This document shows positions 11,516-21,370 of a stretch of 64,000 nucleotides of DNA, in pieces. The position numbers and the translations under genes were made by a program. Below the pieces are notes generated by a model, which did no database searches, was not told the origin of the DNA, and saw nothing but the letters and a program-made list of their open reading frames with translations. The DNA comes from Muraenolepis orangiensis. Taxonomy: Eukaryota > Chordata > Actinopteri > Gadiformes > Muraenolepididae. Numbering within the stretch: position 1 is the stretch's first letter; each line of letters begins with the position of its first letter. The stretch lies in NCBI GenBank assembly GCA_027704905.1, contig CM051018.1:20202366-20266365 (forward strand), in the 5' to 3' direction.

Positions 11516-11590
11516 GGAAATTATTAGCAGGAGGACGATGGGAGGATTTACTGCGAGCGCAGATAGGGCAAGCGGCCACAAACTCACTGA
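11516..11590 (-). pseudogene. Short Gypsy integrase zinc-finger fragment fused to LINE
   Basis: The minus strand reads ACPICARSKSSHRPPA, closely matching the integrase HHCC finger of the chromodomain Gypsy element at 31.7 kb (ACTTCARSKASHRPPAG). The next bases belong to the LINE fragment, so two unrelated retroelements share one open frame (11352-11579) by chance. Confidence 0.6.
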
Positions 11591-11818
11591 GTGTCTGTCT
11601 CCATGGACAGCAATGTCTTTTATGATGCGTATGTCTTTTATGATGCGTAATTCCTCAATAAATAAACGGTAATTGGAGGATAATGTTTCTGTATAGCTTA
11701 ATTAAAGTGCGGTTCCCGCCCACGTGTGCCCAAAACATCCGGGTCTTACATGCAACATTTAAGACCACCCCTAGGTGTCCCTGTAACACAGGCTACTAAC
11801 ATATGCCTATATGTAACA
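11591..11818 (-). repeat. Probable 3' LTR of the Ty3/Gypsy element (left end not fixed)
   Basis: On the minus strand a purine run (complement of 11819-11831, 'tctcccttccttt') is followed directly by 'TGTTACATATAGG'. This is the expected polypurine tract plus LTR start, so the LTR begins at 11818 and runs left. The far end was not determined because the 5' LTR is not in the window. It contains a tandem 18-bp duplication ('atgtcttttatgatgcgt' at 11613 and 11631). Confidence 0.5.
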
Positions 11819-14315
11819 TCTCCCTTCCTTTAGCTGCTTGCACATAATGACATGCTTGCATCTTGGTTAACAATCAACTTGGTTAACAATCAACTTAACA
11901 TTAAACATTAAACTTAACATTAAATAACACAATCAAATAACATTCCAACATAACATTATTCCTTTTTTTAAACATATACCGTATATATGTATATATATAT
12001 ATAAAACAAAGAACAGTCCAGAAGTCTGAGTCAGTCAGTCAAGTGACTTTTTTCTTTTCTCTTTAAAGTCACAAGTCCAGTCGTTGTGGTGGCCGTGACA
12101 GGCGGCCACTTCGTGAGTAGACACCATGGCCTGCCGTGGCAGAACCCCCTGGCGTCAACCAGTGCCTGGCGTGACGCCAGGGGGTTCTTGGTGTGCGAGG
12201 TGTGCAAGGATGTTCCTCGTCGCAGCCGTGTCGTAGAATGATTTCGCGATCCGCCGTTTCCACCGCAGCTTCTCTGCCACTCCGTCCACCGCACGCGGTA
12301 GAAGCAGGCTGTCATTAAGGGTTTGGCCGGGCTGCTGTCCAATCCCTCTGTGAGTGTGTTGCGCCAGTGAAGGATGGCCAACTATCTATCAGTGCCATCC
12401 AATTTTGCCCGCTTGCAGAGTGATTTCACGATCTTAACGGCCGACTCCGCCTTGCCGTTTGATTTAGGATATCGGGGTGAGAACGTGACATGGGCAAATC
12501 CCCAGCTTGCTGCAAACCTCCTGAACCGCTCGCAAGCAAACTGTGGGCCGTTATCTGAGATCACTCTGTCTTGCTGTCCATAACGTGCAAACGTGCGTGA
12601 TGAGCGTGTCAGCAGACAGATCCGGCAGTTGATCGATTTCCCAGAAATCCGAGAACTGGTCTACAATGATGAGATAGTCTTTGCCAGCATATGAGTAAAC
12701 GTCCATGCTTACTGCTTGCCACGGGCGTACTGGTATGTCATGTGACATCATAGATTCCTTTTGCTGGGCCCGTGCATACTCGTTGCATGCAGAGCAGTTT
12801 GCCACAAATCTCCACTCTCATGTTTGGCCAGAAAAGCGTATCCCTGGCCCGTCTGTATCATGCCTCCCCCCAATGTGGCTAGCGTGTATGCGTTTGAGCA
12901 GTTCAGATCTCATGGTATGACGACACACTGTCCCCTGTACAACACCCCGTCTTGAACACTCAGCTCGTCTCTGAAGGGCCAGTATTCCCGCACTGCCAGC
13001 GGGGTGTCTGGCCAGCCACTGAGGATCACCGACGACAGCTCCTGGAGCACATCATCTGTCTCTGTGTGCTGCACAATCTGGCAAAATCTGAAGGCTGTAA
13101 CATCCAGGTGTTGCGCCTGGTCCAGCTGTGAATACTCGGCCTGGGTGCTGTCCACGGTGCACACACCATGCTGCACGTACGGGGTGTTAGACCCGTGGCA
13201 CGGTGGCGTAGCCCTGCTCAGGGTGTCGCTGACATACATCTCGGGGCCAGGCTTGTACACAACATCAAGATTGTAGCTTTGCAGCTGCAGCAACATGCCT
13301 TGGAGACGTTTCGGCGCACTCAGGAGGGGCTTTTTGAATATTGTGATAAGCGGCTTATGGTCTGTCTCTGCGGTGATAGCCTCCCTGCCATATAGGTACC
13401 GGTGGAATCTCTGGCAGGCGAAGACTATGCTCAAACACACTTTTTGATCTGAGCGTAGTTTTGCTCAGTCTGCGTCAGTGCCCTCGATGCGAATGCCACC
13501 GGCTGTCCCCCTTGCAACAAACAGCCCCCCAGCCCGGTCATGCTGGCGTCGCTCTGGATCATAACAGACTTTGTGATGTCATAGTATTTGAGGACGGGCG
13601 TGCTGGTGACCATTTGCTTTACTTCACGCACCGCATCTTCGTGTTTGGGCAACCAATGCCACATTACATCCTTATCCAGGAGCCTGTGGAGTGGCTCACA
13701 GACCTCAGACAGCTTCGGTAGGAACTTTGCGAGGTACGTCACAAATCCAATAAAGAGCTGCACCGCTTTCACATCTGTGGGCGTCGTCATTTCCAGCACG
13801 GCCCGTGTTTTCTCTGGGTCGATTTTCAGTCCCTCCGAGGACAGTATGTGGCCGTGGAAGTGTACGGCTTTGAGTTTGAATTGCAGCTTGCGCTCACTCA
13901 GCCGGAGTCCCACTGCCCTGCGACGTTTCATGAGAGCACGTTTTTTTGTCGTGGTCCAGTTCGGCTTCAGCATCCGTATCGCCACATCCGACCACCAGGA
14001 TGTCGTCAGCGATCGGTTCGATGGCGGCCAGGCCCGATAGCAGCTCATGTTGCTTGCGCTGATAGATCTCACACGCTACTGAGACTCCGAAAGGGAGCTT
14101 GAGCCATCTCATCCGACCCCACGGCGTCCAAAAGGTCGTCAGACGGCTACTCACGTCGTCAAGCTTGCACTGTAAAAAAGCATTGCGAGCGTCTGCCAAA
14201 GTGAAAAGGCGAGCCTTAGGCAACTTGTACAACACGTCTTCCAGTGTAGGCATCTGGTAGTGAGACCTTGGTTGAGAGGCAGATTCTTAATTTCTCTGGC
14301 TTTGCAACAGTCACC
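11819..14315 (-). pseudogene. Ty3/Gypsy element, 3' part (RT, RNase H, integrase), broken
   Basis: Reading right to left on the minus strand: reverse transcriptase palm (TLADARNAFLQCKL, FGVSVACEIYQR, IADDILVVG at 13894-14253), connection and RNase H (GHILSSEGLKIDP, VMIQSDASMTGLGGCLLQG, AETDHKPLITIFKKPL, 12910-14072), then integrase (ACNEYARAQQKE, VSMDVYSYAGKDYLIIVDQF, ISDNGPQFACERF, SNGKAESAVKIVK, 12382-12805). The C-terminal end is at 12031-12381. Frame changes occur near 14000, 13435 and 12560, so it cannot be translated as one polyprotein. It resembles the K02A2.6-type elements common in fish. The N-terminal part is 7 kb to the right, displaced by a BEL/Pao insertion. Confidence 0.85.
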
Positions 14316-14320
14316 ATGTT
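14316..14320. repeat. Target-site duplication of the BEL/Pao element, left copy
   Basis: 'atgtt' immediately left of the LTR start 'tgtcaagtttg'; the same five bases follow the other LTR at 21366-21370. Confidence 0.9.
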
Positions 14321-14811
14321 TGTCAAGTTTGTTTTTGTTTTCCCCACTTGAAGGGCTCAGGCAACGTGATCAAGGAAGGATATAACTCTGTGACTTTTCT
14401 TTGACCTTAGTTTGTCGTTTATTTGGTTTGACAAATGGTTGTCACAATAGCAGGTTGTAAACCATTGGGCTATCACGTTCCTGGTCTGAATGCAGCCAAC
14501 TCCCTGAGCAAAATGCACTCCCTGAATGAGCTGGGGCTTCAATTTAAGCCCTCTGGGGCTGCCCACATAGATGCCAGACGGTAAACCAGTCAAGCCCTGA
14601 CGTGCTGCCCGCGTAGATGCCTGATATAAATTATTATTTCTTTACTCCTAAAGTTCATTTAATTTCAATTTACCTTTGAAAATAGTTGCAAGGAGTACAT
14701 TTTATCATTTAGGGGGCATTTAAATTATACCATTTGTTTTGGATAAATAATATATGTAATTTTGAGTCAATAGAATACATTTGGCTCTCTTTGCTCCTAA
14801 AGAGTTTAACA
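14321..14811 (-). repeat. BEL/Pao 3' LTR (491 bp)
   Basis: It runs from 'tgtcaagtttg' to 'gagtttaaca' on the plus strand, giving TG...CA ends on the element strand. It matches 20875-21365 over the full 491 bp with four differences counted by eye. A purine-rich tract (complement of 'cctcccact' at 14812-14820) sits directly upstream on the element strand, as expected for plus-strand priming. Confidence 0.92.
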
Positions 14812-14823
14812 CCTCCCACTTAA

Positions 14824-15158
14824 GTTCCTGATCGCTTGGCTTGATCAGAGACTTACTTCACATCAGAGATTGACCCCTCTTAACGACACCCTTTTTGTAC
14901 ATTTTCTTTTGACGAGTGTGTGTAGACGAGCAAGCATAGTCCAAAGTCAGCCACGTCTCTTGGCAGGTGTGTGTGGTGCCAAGATCGATGGGGCATGGGG
15001 TATGAATGCTGTAAGTCTTCATGTATGTGCGGAGTGTGGGGCATGGTGGTAGCGCACGACGTACACCAACCAGCCGAGAGGGGGGGGGGTTAGGGGTGGT
15101 GACCGGATCCAGGGGCTTGGGCGATGAACTGGGCGAGGGGTGTGGGCAGGGAACTGCA
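14824..15158 (-). other. BEL/Pao 3' untranslated part
   Basis: This lies between the polyprotein stop and the polypurine tract. It contains a G run (15079-15090) and no further gene such as env. Confidence 0.6.
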
Positions 15159-18100
15159 TCAGGGCGGCTCAGGCAGATGAGTTTGGTCCTCCACGGGGAG
15201 GAGGACCACCAATCTTCTTACGTCTCTCCTGATGACGGCCGTGGGCAGCGGAGAGCTCCTCTTTTTCTGTCCACCTGCAGGGGAGACGATGAGGCCGGCA
15301 CATGTCTTGATATCAGCGTCCCTGACGATCCCTTTTCTGTCTGGGTATACTGACAAGATTCTTCCCAGACGGAACTGGCCTCTCAGCGCGTTCTGGTCGG
15401 CGATCCAGACAAGATCACCGACCTTGACGTTCCGCTCTGTCCGATGCCATTTGTTGCGGACAAACAGATTCGGGCCAGCTAGCTCACTCCACTTTGCCCA
15501 GAATCTGTCCACCCCGATTTGAATCGCTCTCAGTCGGCGCCAGGGATGGGTGCACAGGTCGAGTCCACTTGTATCACCTACAACGGAGGCACGGCCCAGG
15601 ATGAGGGAGTTAGGCGTTAAATACTCGACTACATCCTCTTGGCCTTGGGCTCTAGCGTCAATAGGGCGTTGATTTGTCAGGTTGGCCGCCTGGTAGACCA
15701 GGGTTTGAAGTTCTACCCACGTGAGCGACTCTGTTGCGTCTCTGAGGTTGGTGAGCGCTCTTTTCAAAAGCTTCACTGCAGCCTCCGCTGCCCCATTCCG
15801 ATGGGGAGCATCTGCATGGTGGAACTCCCACTCCCATTCGGTCCCATTCTTGGCCGCCATGTCTTCCATGGATGCAGTCTCAAGGCAAGCCAAGTGTTTG
15901 TACAGTTCATGCAGAGCTGGCTTGGCGCCAATGAAGTTGGTTCCTCTATCCGACCATAGTTTCTTCGGATGCCCCCTCAGTGCCACAAAGCGGGAGTACG
16001 CTAGGAGGAAGCTTTCCGAAGATAGGTCATCAGTGAGATCTGCGTGAACAGCTCTCGAGGCCATGCAACAGTAGACAATGCCCCAGACCTTCTGCTTCGT
16101 CCGCTTCTTAACAGCGTCCCTCACTTCAAAGGGGCCGAACAGGTCCAGAGTTGTGTACTCAAATGGGTTGGCTCTTTGAGTGCGCTCATGAGGGAGGTCG
16201 GCCATCACTTGTCGGCACATCTTGGCCCTTCGCTTTCGACAGGCAAGGCAGTCGTTCAATACTTTCTTGACTACTCTTCGTCCCTGCATAATCCAAACTT
16301 TCCTCCTTGTGTGTAGCAGAGTGGACGCGACACCTTCATGATTTTCTGCATGCGCTTCTCTGACCAGTAGGGCGGCCAGCCATGACTGAGATGGGACTAG
16401 CGGCACAGCTGCTCCGTCCTCGGTCCAGCACTGGACCCTTCCTCCGCAGAGTAGGAGCCCTGTGCTCTCTTCCTTCCGAACCACCAAGCGATCCAGGGTT
16501 GTGTCATAGAACTCAACACCGTCTTGGGCCGCAAGAGCCAAATCCTGGAAAGCTGCTGCTCTTTCTTTTGCAGATAACTTTGGGCCTGCCTCCCACTTTG
16601 CTGTTCCGGGAGCCTGGCCGTTGCCACCCAGCCAGGTTTCCACTGCTCGTCTGGTCAAGGCGACAATTCCGCACAACTTTGCGAGTGAACTGAACCTTTG
16701 GGGCTTCACAAGGCGCACAAGATCCACGCTCCATCGTCTTTGCTGTGGGACAGGGGGGCAGATCGCAGCTTGGCTGGCAGTGTCGCTCGGGCCCGACAGC
16801 TGTTTGGACTGGTCTCTGGTGACCGCTGCGGAGAATGCTTTCCTCTGGAGTCCTTTGATTTCATCAGCAACAGAGGTGGCTATCTCGCTGGCGGTCTTCA
16901 TGGGCCAGTCTGATTCCGGCATCCTCAGAAATCCGGGGCCCTCCTGCCACACCGATCCTTCGGCGAGTTCTTTCGGGGTTGCTCCCCTTGTGAGGATGTC
17001 AGCAATGTTCTCTTTCCCCTCAACCCACTTCCAGCTTTCCACCGGCCCGGCCTTCTGGATTTCTCCGATTCGATTCGCAACGAAGGTCTGATAGCCGTAG
17101 CCGTCCCTTTGAATCGCTCCTAGGATGGTTTGGCTATCCACAAAGTGCGTCCAGCGTTCAACTTCGATGTGGCAGTGCTTCTCGACATACTTTTTCAGGC
17201 GAGAAGCAAAAACTGCTCCACACAGCTCCGCTTTAATGATGTCACCTTTCTGGTCGAGGGGGGTGAGCTTGGCTTTCGACTCGACCAGCCTTACCATGAC
17301 CCCGTCTTGCTCCGTCTCCCACCGGAGATACAGTACGGCTCCGTAGGATGCCTCACTGCCATCGGAGAAGGTGATCCCCATTGGACGGCCTATGGCTCCC
17401 CGGGGTGTGAGGCTTCTTTCAAACTTGATTTGGCCAAGCCTCACATACTCCTCGAAAACCTCAATCGCTGCTCCTCGCAGACGTGGGGAGAGTGGATCGT
17501 CCCAGGTGTCTTTGGATGGACGGTCTTTCCCTGCTTCCTGAAAGGATTCTCTCACCAGCATTACTCCTTTCTGTTTAGCAGGTGAGGCAAGGCCGATGGG
17601 ATCATAGAAACCAGCGATCTGGCTCAACAGCATGCGCCGGGTGAGAGGGTCGGGTGTGCTGCTCCTGATCTCCTCCTCCCGTAGATCCAGCCCTGTTCTC
17701 ATCTTCCCTCGCTTCTTTGAGATGTTTATCGATGTCAGAACACGGAGCTTGTCTGTTTCGGGTTCGTATCCAACCCCCAGCGCCTTATTCTCCTCGTCCT
17801 GCATCTGGTTGGGAAGAATCAGGGTTCTGCGCGAGGTTGAGCCGCTTCTATTGGGGTCAGTGGAGTCCTCACTCCTCCCACTTTGACCCGTCCAGACCCA
17901 GTGAGGAGTGTTGCTGTGTTTGTCTGCCAGCACATATGTGAGGCAGTCCTTTATTTTCTCGAGGTCCCTTTCTTCTCCAAGGGTCATCTCTTTGCCTCCT
18001 GGGGGACACTTGCTACACTTGCAGCTCCCGCACTTCGGATCACAAGCCGCTCCGATGCTGTCCCACTTGAACCACTCAAACAACTCCTTGTTGGTGGCAG

Positions 18101-20732
18101 TGGTGTTGCTGAGGACCACGTCCTTTCTTGCTAGGTCTTCAGTCAGGCCTCTTGAGTCCACAAGGACCTCCTTGTACATCCTTGAGGATGTTCTCATCGA
18201 TCTTGCGAAGTGAGTGTCGGACTGGTGCATGGTTAGATCGACCATTTCAAAGAGGTCAGGGTGTGTTCCGCCGACAGTCTTCCCCAGTGGTCCATCCCAG
18301 AGGACTAGATCTCCCTGCATTTTGACTGGCTGTGGGACCAATCGACCTTCCCTGTGGCTAATCAGGAGGTCGATACTTTCAGGACGGACCAGGTCTTCCG
18401 TGGCGACGTCAGGAAAGATTTTCCGCAGCTGTTGCGGAGTGACAGACTGGCTTATCTCTGCGATGCTCTCCAGGCCGTAGCAGAGCAGTCTGTGTTCTGC
18501 CACGGTCCCCTTGGAGGTTTTCACCCTCAGCCGTAGGGTATACCGCTTGGTCGTCACCGTCTTTTCCATCCCTCCAATACCGTGGACAATCAGCTTGATG
18601 TTTTCACCAGTCAGTCCGAGGCGTTTGGCCGCATCGTTCGCGATGTAATTGGTATCCGATGCGAGGTCGATGAGGGCGCCGATCAACTGGCCAGAATTCG
18701 TTGTTACTTCCAGCAACATCATAACCACTGGGTATTCCTTCTGTTCAACGCCAGTATTGGTGCACATTGTAGTCGAGGCTCTGTTAGAAAACGCCTTTCT
18801 GATCTCTGCCCTTATGTTTTCCGGAACTTTAGAAAGGGCCTCTTCTTTGATGCTGGTCAGGCCTTTCTTCTCCACCTTTGAGCCACCTTGCCCCTCACAG
18901 CCGCTCTCCTTCCTCTGAGTAGTGGGCCTTGGGCAGAGCAGGTAGTTGTGTGGCGGCTCCTCTTTCCTACAGCCTGATTTGCCGCAGAGGAACCCTTGGT
19001 TACAACGGCCATCCCTTGGGTGGATGCTCAAACACCGATAGCATGTGCCATGAGCCCTTATATGAGCCTTTTTCTTCGTCAGGTCCAACTCTTTGAAGGT
19101 TCTGCATGCAAAGAGCTTGCCAGGGTGCGCCTCATCACCGCAGCAGGTGCAGGAGCTTAACTGCTGCTTCGTCTGAGGACCTCTTTGGCCTGAAGTGGCT
19201 CTGGAAAAGGATTTCCGCACTCCCTTATCCGGTTTGTCATCCAGGCTTTTCTCCGAGGAGTTCTTCTCACCAGGACTTGCTTCTAGCTGGTCAAGCTCCT
19301 CCAGGATTGCCTCCTGCTTTTTTAGGAATTGAAGCAAGCACTCAAAGTGGTCCTGGGGAACAAACCCGTTGGCGGGTTCATGTTTGTGAGCAATCCATTC
19401 CTTCTTTAGGGAGCTAGGCAGTTTGCTTTCTAGGGACTGAGCGACCAAACGGTTCTTTATAACGTCCTCTTCTCCTAAAATCAGGAGATTATTTAGAGCC
19501 CTCTCCACTGCCTGGATCAATTCAATAGCCTTCCTTGGGTTGTTTCCCTTCACGGGGGGTAGGCCCTGGACCTCACTTGCGATCAGCTGGACGATCTTAG
19601 CTTTATTCCCATACCTGTTGGCAAGGCGATTGAACATATCATCTGCAGACTTGCAGCTAGATAGGACTAGGTCCCTTTTCACCTTCTCACTCAGGCTTGC
19701 AAGAAGGTGGAACCTTGTCACTCCAAAAGTCCTCTGCGGGTTCCCAAGCAGCTCGAGCTCCTCCCACTCCGCTTTCCACCGGTAATAATCGACCATGTCC
19801 CCAGAAAATGTGGGGACTCTGGGTTGCATATAAGGAAAGATGCCTTGTGGAGCATTTGGGTACCCTAGCAGTGTGCCTGCGACATTTGGTGCAGCGCTGG
19901 TCCCAGCCAGAGACTGGATACCGGCTCCAGAACTTCTTGGAAGTGGCCCCGACGGACCGAGCGGGTTTACATGACCTGCAGCGATTTCCTGCTTGACACC
20001 GGGAGGCTCACTGAGAGAGAGAGGTTGATCATCCCTAATGGATCCAAGCGGATCTGGATGGGCCGGCACTTCAGCCTTTAACCTCTCCTCTTCCTCTTCC
20101 TCCTCCTCATCCTGGCTCCAAGCAAAGCCCTTTCGTGACTTCAGGTTCATCCGCCGCCATTTCCGCTCCCAGTCACTCTGTAAGTCTCTTAGCCCGTCTT
20201 CTTGCTTTTTAAGCTCTTTTGTCTTGGTGCTGGAGACAAGACCTTCCCAAGCAGCCATTTTCTGCCCGAACCTGTGGATTTTCTCGCCCAGGCTCTCTCT
20301 CTGCACATCAAAGTCCTCCGCTAGTAACTCCTTCAAATCCAGCGCTTCTACCTCAGCCCACTTTTTTTCCGCTTTCTCGGCACACAATCTGATGTCCTCT
20401 TCAGCGAATCTGGACCATAGTGCTTCTTTCGTGAGTGTAAGCATTTCTTCGTATCGGGTTGAGCACTTTGTTGTTTTTGCTTTTATGCTCTCGACTTCTT
20501 CTCTCACCTGGGGATCGTCATTTTCCTCCGCCTCTATTTCGAGAGCATCAACGTATTCAGCCCCTGTGTCGCTGACCCTACCAAAGTCCACAACAAGGCC
20601 ATATAACTCCTCAATGAGATTCCTCTCCTCGAGCAGGTGAATCGTAAGAGCCAGCTTGTTGGTCCTCTTACTGAAGGCAGTCTGCACGACCGAGCGCTTT
20701 CCCTTTAGGGATTCCAGCACAACGGAATCCAT
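15159..20732 (-). CDS. BEL/Pao gag-pol polyprotein lacking the reverse transcriptase core
   Basis: The frame is open for 1857 codons. Order by residue: N-terminal coiled-coil-rich gag part (1-240); DUF1759-like gag core (about 305-490, DYYRWKAEWEELELLG); Cys/His-rich segment (about 527-600, CTCCGDEAHPGK, CYRCLSIHPRDGRC); aspartic protease-like segment (about 680-700, ALIDLASDTNYIANDAAKRL, where a D-S/T-G triplet would be usual); then a jump at about residue 944 from SNTPHW directly into VWTGQSGRSED. RNase H follows (about 1115-1250, TFSDGSEASYGAVLYLRWE, GKENIADILTRG). The integrase has CLACRKRRAK, TTLDLFGPF (1530), WSDRGTNFIG (1595) and NGAAEAAVK (1645). Fish Pao proteins carry several hundred residues of reverse transcriptase with a YVDD box at the jump; none is visible. 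All other domains are intact in frame. Confidence 0.9.
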   Translation of the reverse strand: MDSVVLESLKGKRSVVQTAFSKRTNKLALTIHLLEERNLIEELYGLVVDFGRVSDTGAEYVDALEIEAEENDDPQVREEVESIKAKTTKCSTRYEEMLTLTKEALWSRFAEEDIRLCAEKAEKKWAEVEALDLKELLAEDFDVQRESLGEKIHRFGQKMAAWEGLVSSTKTKELKKQEDGLRDLQSDWERKWRRMNLKSRKGFAWSQDEEEEEEEERLKAEVPAHPDPLGSIRDDQPLSLSEPPGVKQEIAAGHVNPLGPSGPLPRSSGAGIQSLAGTSAAPNVAGTLLGYPNAPQGIFPYMQPRVPTFSGDMVDYYRWKAEWEELELLGNPQRTFGVTRFHLLASLSEKVKRDLVLSSCKSADDMFNRLANRYGNKAKIVQLIASEVQGLPPVKGNNPRKAIELIQAVERALNNLLILGEEDVIKNRLVAQSLESKLPSSLKKEWIAHKHEPANGFVPQDHFECLLQFLKKQEAILEELDQLEASPGEKNSSEKSLDDKPDKGVRKSFSRATSGQRGPQTKQQLSSCTCCGDEAHPGKLFACRTFKELDLTKKKAHIRAHGTCYRCLSIHPRDGRCNQGFLCGKSGCRKEEPPHNYLLCPRPTTQRKESGCEGQGGSKVEKKGLTSIKEEALSKVPENIRAEIRKAFSNRASTTMCTNTGVEQKEYPVVMMLLEVTTNSGQLIGALIDLASDTNYIANDAAKRLGLTGENIKLIVHGIGGMEKTVTTKRYTLRLRVKTSKGTVAEHRLLCYGLESIAEISQSVTPQQLRKIFPDVATEDLVRPESIDLLISHREGRLVPQPVKMQGDLVLWDGPLGKTVGGTHPDLFEMVDLTMHQSDTHFARSMRTSSRMYKEVLVDSRGLTEDLARKDVVLSNTTATNKELFEWFKWDSIGAACDPKCGSCKCSKCPPGGKEMTLGEERDLEKIKDCLTYVLADKHSNTPHWVWTGQSGRSEDSTDPNRSGSTSRRTLILPNQMQDEENKALGVGYEPETDKLRVLTSINISKKRGKMRTGLDLREEEIRSSTPDPLTRRMLLSQIAGFYDPIGLASPAKQKGVMLVRESFQEAGKDRPSKDTWDDPLSPRLRGAAIEVFEEYVRLGQIKFERSLTPRGAIGRPMGITFSDGSEASYGAVLYLRWETEQDGVMVRLVESKAKLTPLDQKGDIIKAELCGAVFASRLKKYVEKHCHIEVERWTHFVDSQTILGAIQRDGYGYQTFVANRIGEIQKAGPVESWKWVEGKENIADILTRGATPKELAEGSVWQEGPGFLRMPESDWPMKTASEIATSVADEIKGLQRKAFSAAVTRDQSKQLSGPSDTASQAAICPPVPQQRRWSVDLVRLVKPQRFSSLAKLCGIVALTRRAVETWLGGNGQAPGTAKWEAGPKLSAKERAAAFQDLALAAQDGVEFYDTTLDRLVVRKEESTGLLLCGGRVQCWTEDGAAVPLVPSQSWLAALLVREAHAENHEGVASTLLHTRRKVWIMQGRRVVKKVLNDCLACRKRRAKMCRQVMADLPHERTQRANPFEYTTLDLFGPFEVRDAVKKRTKQKVWGIVYCCMASRAVHADLTDDLSSESFLLAYSRFVALRGHPKKLWSDRGTNFIGAKPALHELYKHLACLETASMEDMAAKNGTEWEWEFHHADAPHRNGAAEAAVKLLKRALTNLRDATESLTWVELQTLVYQAANLTNQRPIDARAQGQEDVVEYLTPNSLILGRASVVGDTSGLDLCTHPWRRLRAIQIGVDRFWAKWSELAGPNLFVRNKWHRTERNVKVGDLVWIADQNALRGQFRLGRILSVYPDRKGIVRDADIKTCAGLIVSPAGGQKKRSSPLPTAVIRRDVRRLVVLLPVEDQTHLPEPP

Positions 20733-20874
20733 CCCCCTTTCTTAGAGCTGCCCAAGGTTTCTCCGACACTGGCAGGGGGTCCGTTGGACCTTTCCCTCCC
20801 TCCGTGGCGCTCCTCTTCCGGGCAACACTATTCGGGGCAGATTCGGCTGGACGCTTGGGCCCGTGGTTTATAAC
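20733..20874 (-). other. BEL/Pao leader between 5' LTR and ORF
   Basis: About 140 bp separate the 5' LTR from the chosen ATG at 20732. A second short frame overlapping the LTR boundary (20668-20901) is out of frame with gag-pol and probably not used. Confidence 0.55.
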
Positions 20875-21365
20875 TGTGAAGTTTGTTTTTGTTTTCCCCA
20901 CTTGAAGGGCTCAGGCAACGTGATCAAGGAAGGATATAACTCTGTGACTTTTCTTTGACCTTAGTTTGTCGTTTATTTGGTTTGACAAATGGTTGTCACA
21001 ATAGCAGGTTATAAACCATTGGGCTATCACGTTCCTGGTCTGAATGCAGCCAACTCCCTGAGCAAAATGCACTCCCTGAATGAGCTGGGGCTTCAATTCA
21101 AGCCCTCTGGGGCTGCCCACATAGATGCCAGACGGTAAACCAGTCAAGCCCTGACGTGCTGCCCGCGTAGATGCCTGATATAAATTATTATTTCTTTACT
21201 CCTAAAGTTCATTTAATTTCAATTTACCTTTGGAAATAGTTGCAAGGAGTACATTTTATCATTTAGGGGGCATTTAAATTATACCATTTGTTTTGGATAA
21301 ATAATATATGTAATTTTGAGTCAATAGAATACATTTGGCTCTCTTTGCTCCTAAAGAGTTTAACA
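20875..21365 (-). repeat. BEL/Pao 5' LTR (491 bp)
   Basis: Same length and ends as 14321-14811. The four differences seen are C/G near the start, G/A in 'ggttrtaaacc', T/C in 'cttcaattyaagcc' and A/G in 'cctttgraaatag'. Confidence 0.92.
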
Positions 21366-21370
21366 ATGTT
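21366..21370. repeat. Target-site duplication of the BEL/Pao element, right copy
   Basis: 'atgtt', identical to 14316-14320. Beyond it the Gypsy reverse transcriptase sequence resumes on the minus strand (VTEPTAWIS...), continuing the piece left of 14316. Confidence 0.9.

Larger units (their letters stand above)
14321..21365 (-). mobile_element. BEL/Pao LTR retrotransposon, 7045 bp, RT-deleted
   Basis: Both 491-bp LTRs and a 5-bp target duplication (atgtt) are present, with a single 1857-codon ORF between them. The element inserted into the reverse transcriptase gene of an older Ty3/Gypsy copy on the same strand. Low LTR divergence (4 in 491) indicates a recent insertion. The ORF has lost the reverse transcriptase core in frame, so the copy is complete in structure but cannot copy itself without help. 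I did not recognise a standard tRNA primer site next to the 5' LTR. Confidence 0.92.

Noticed and set aside
15232..20640. Many plus-strand frames across the BEL/Pao element
   Set aside because: Antisense shadows of the 1857-codon minus-strand ORF.
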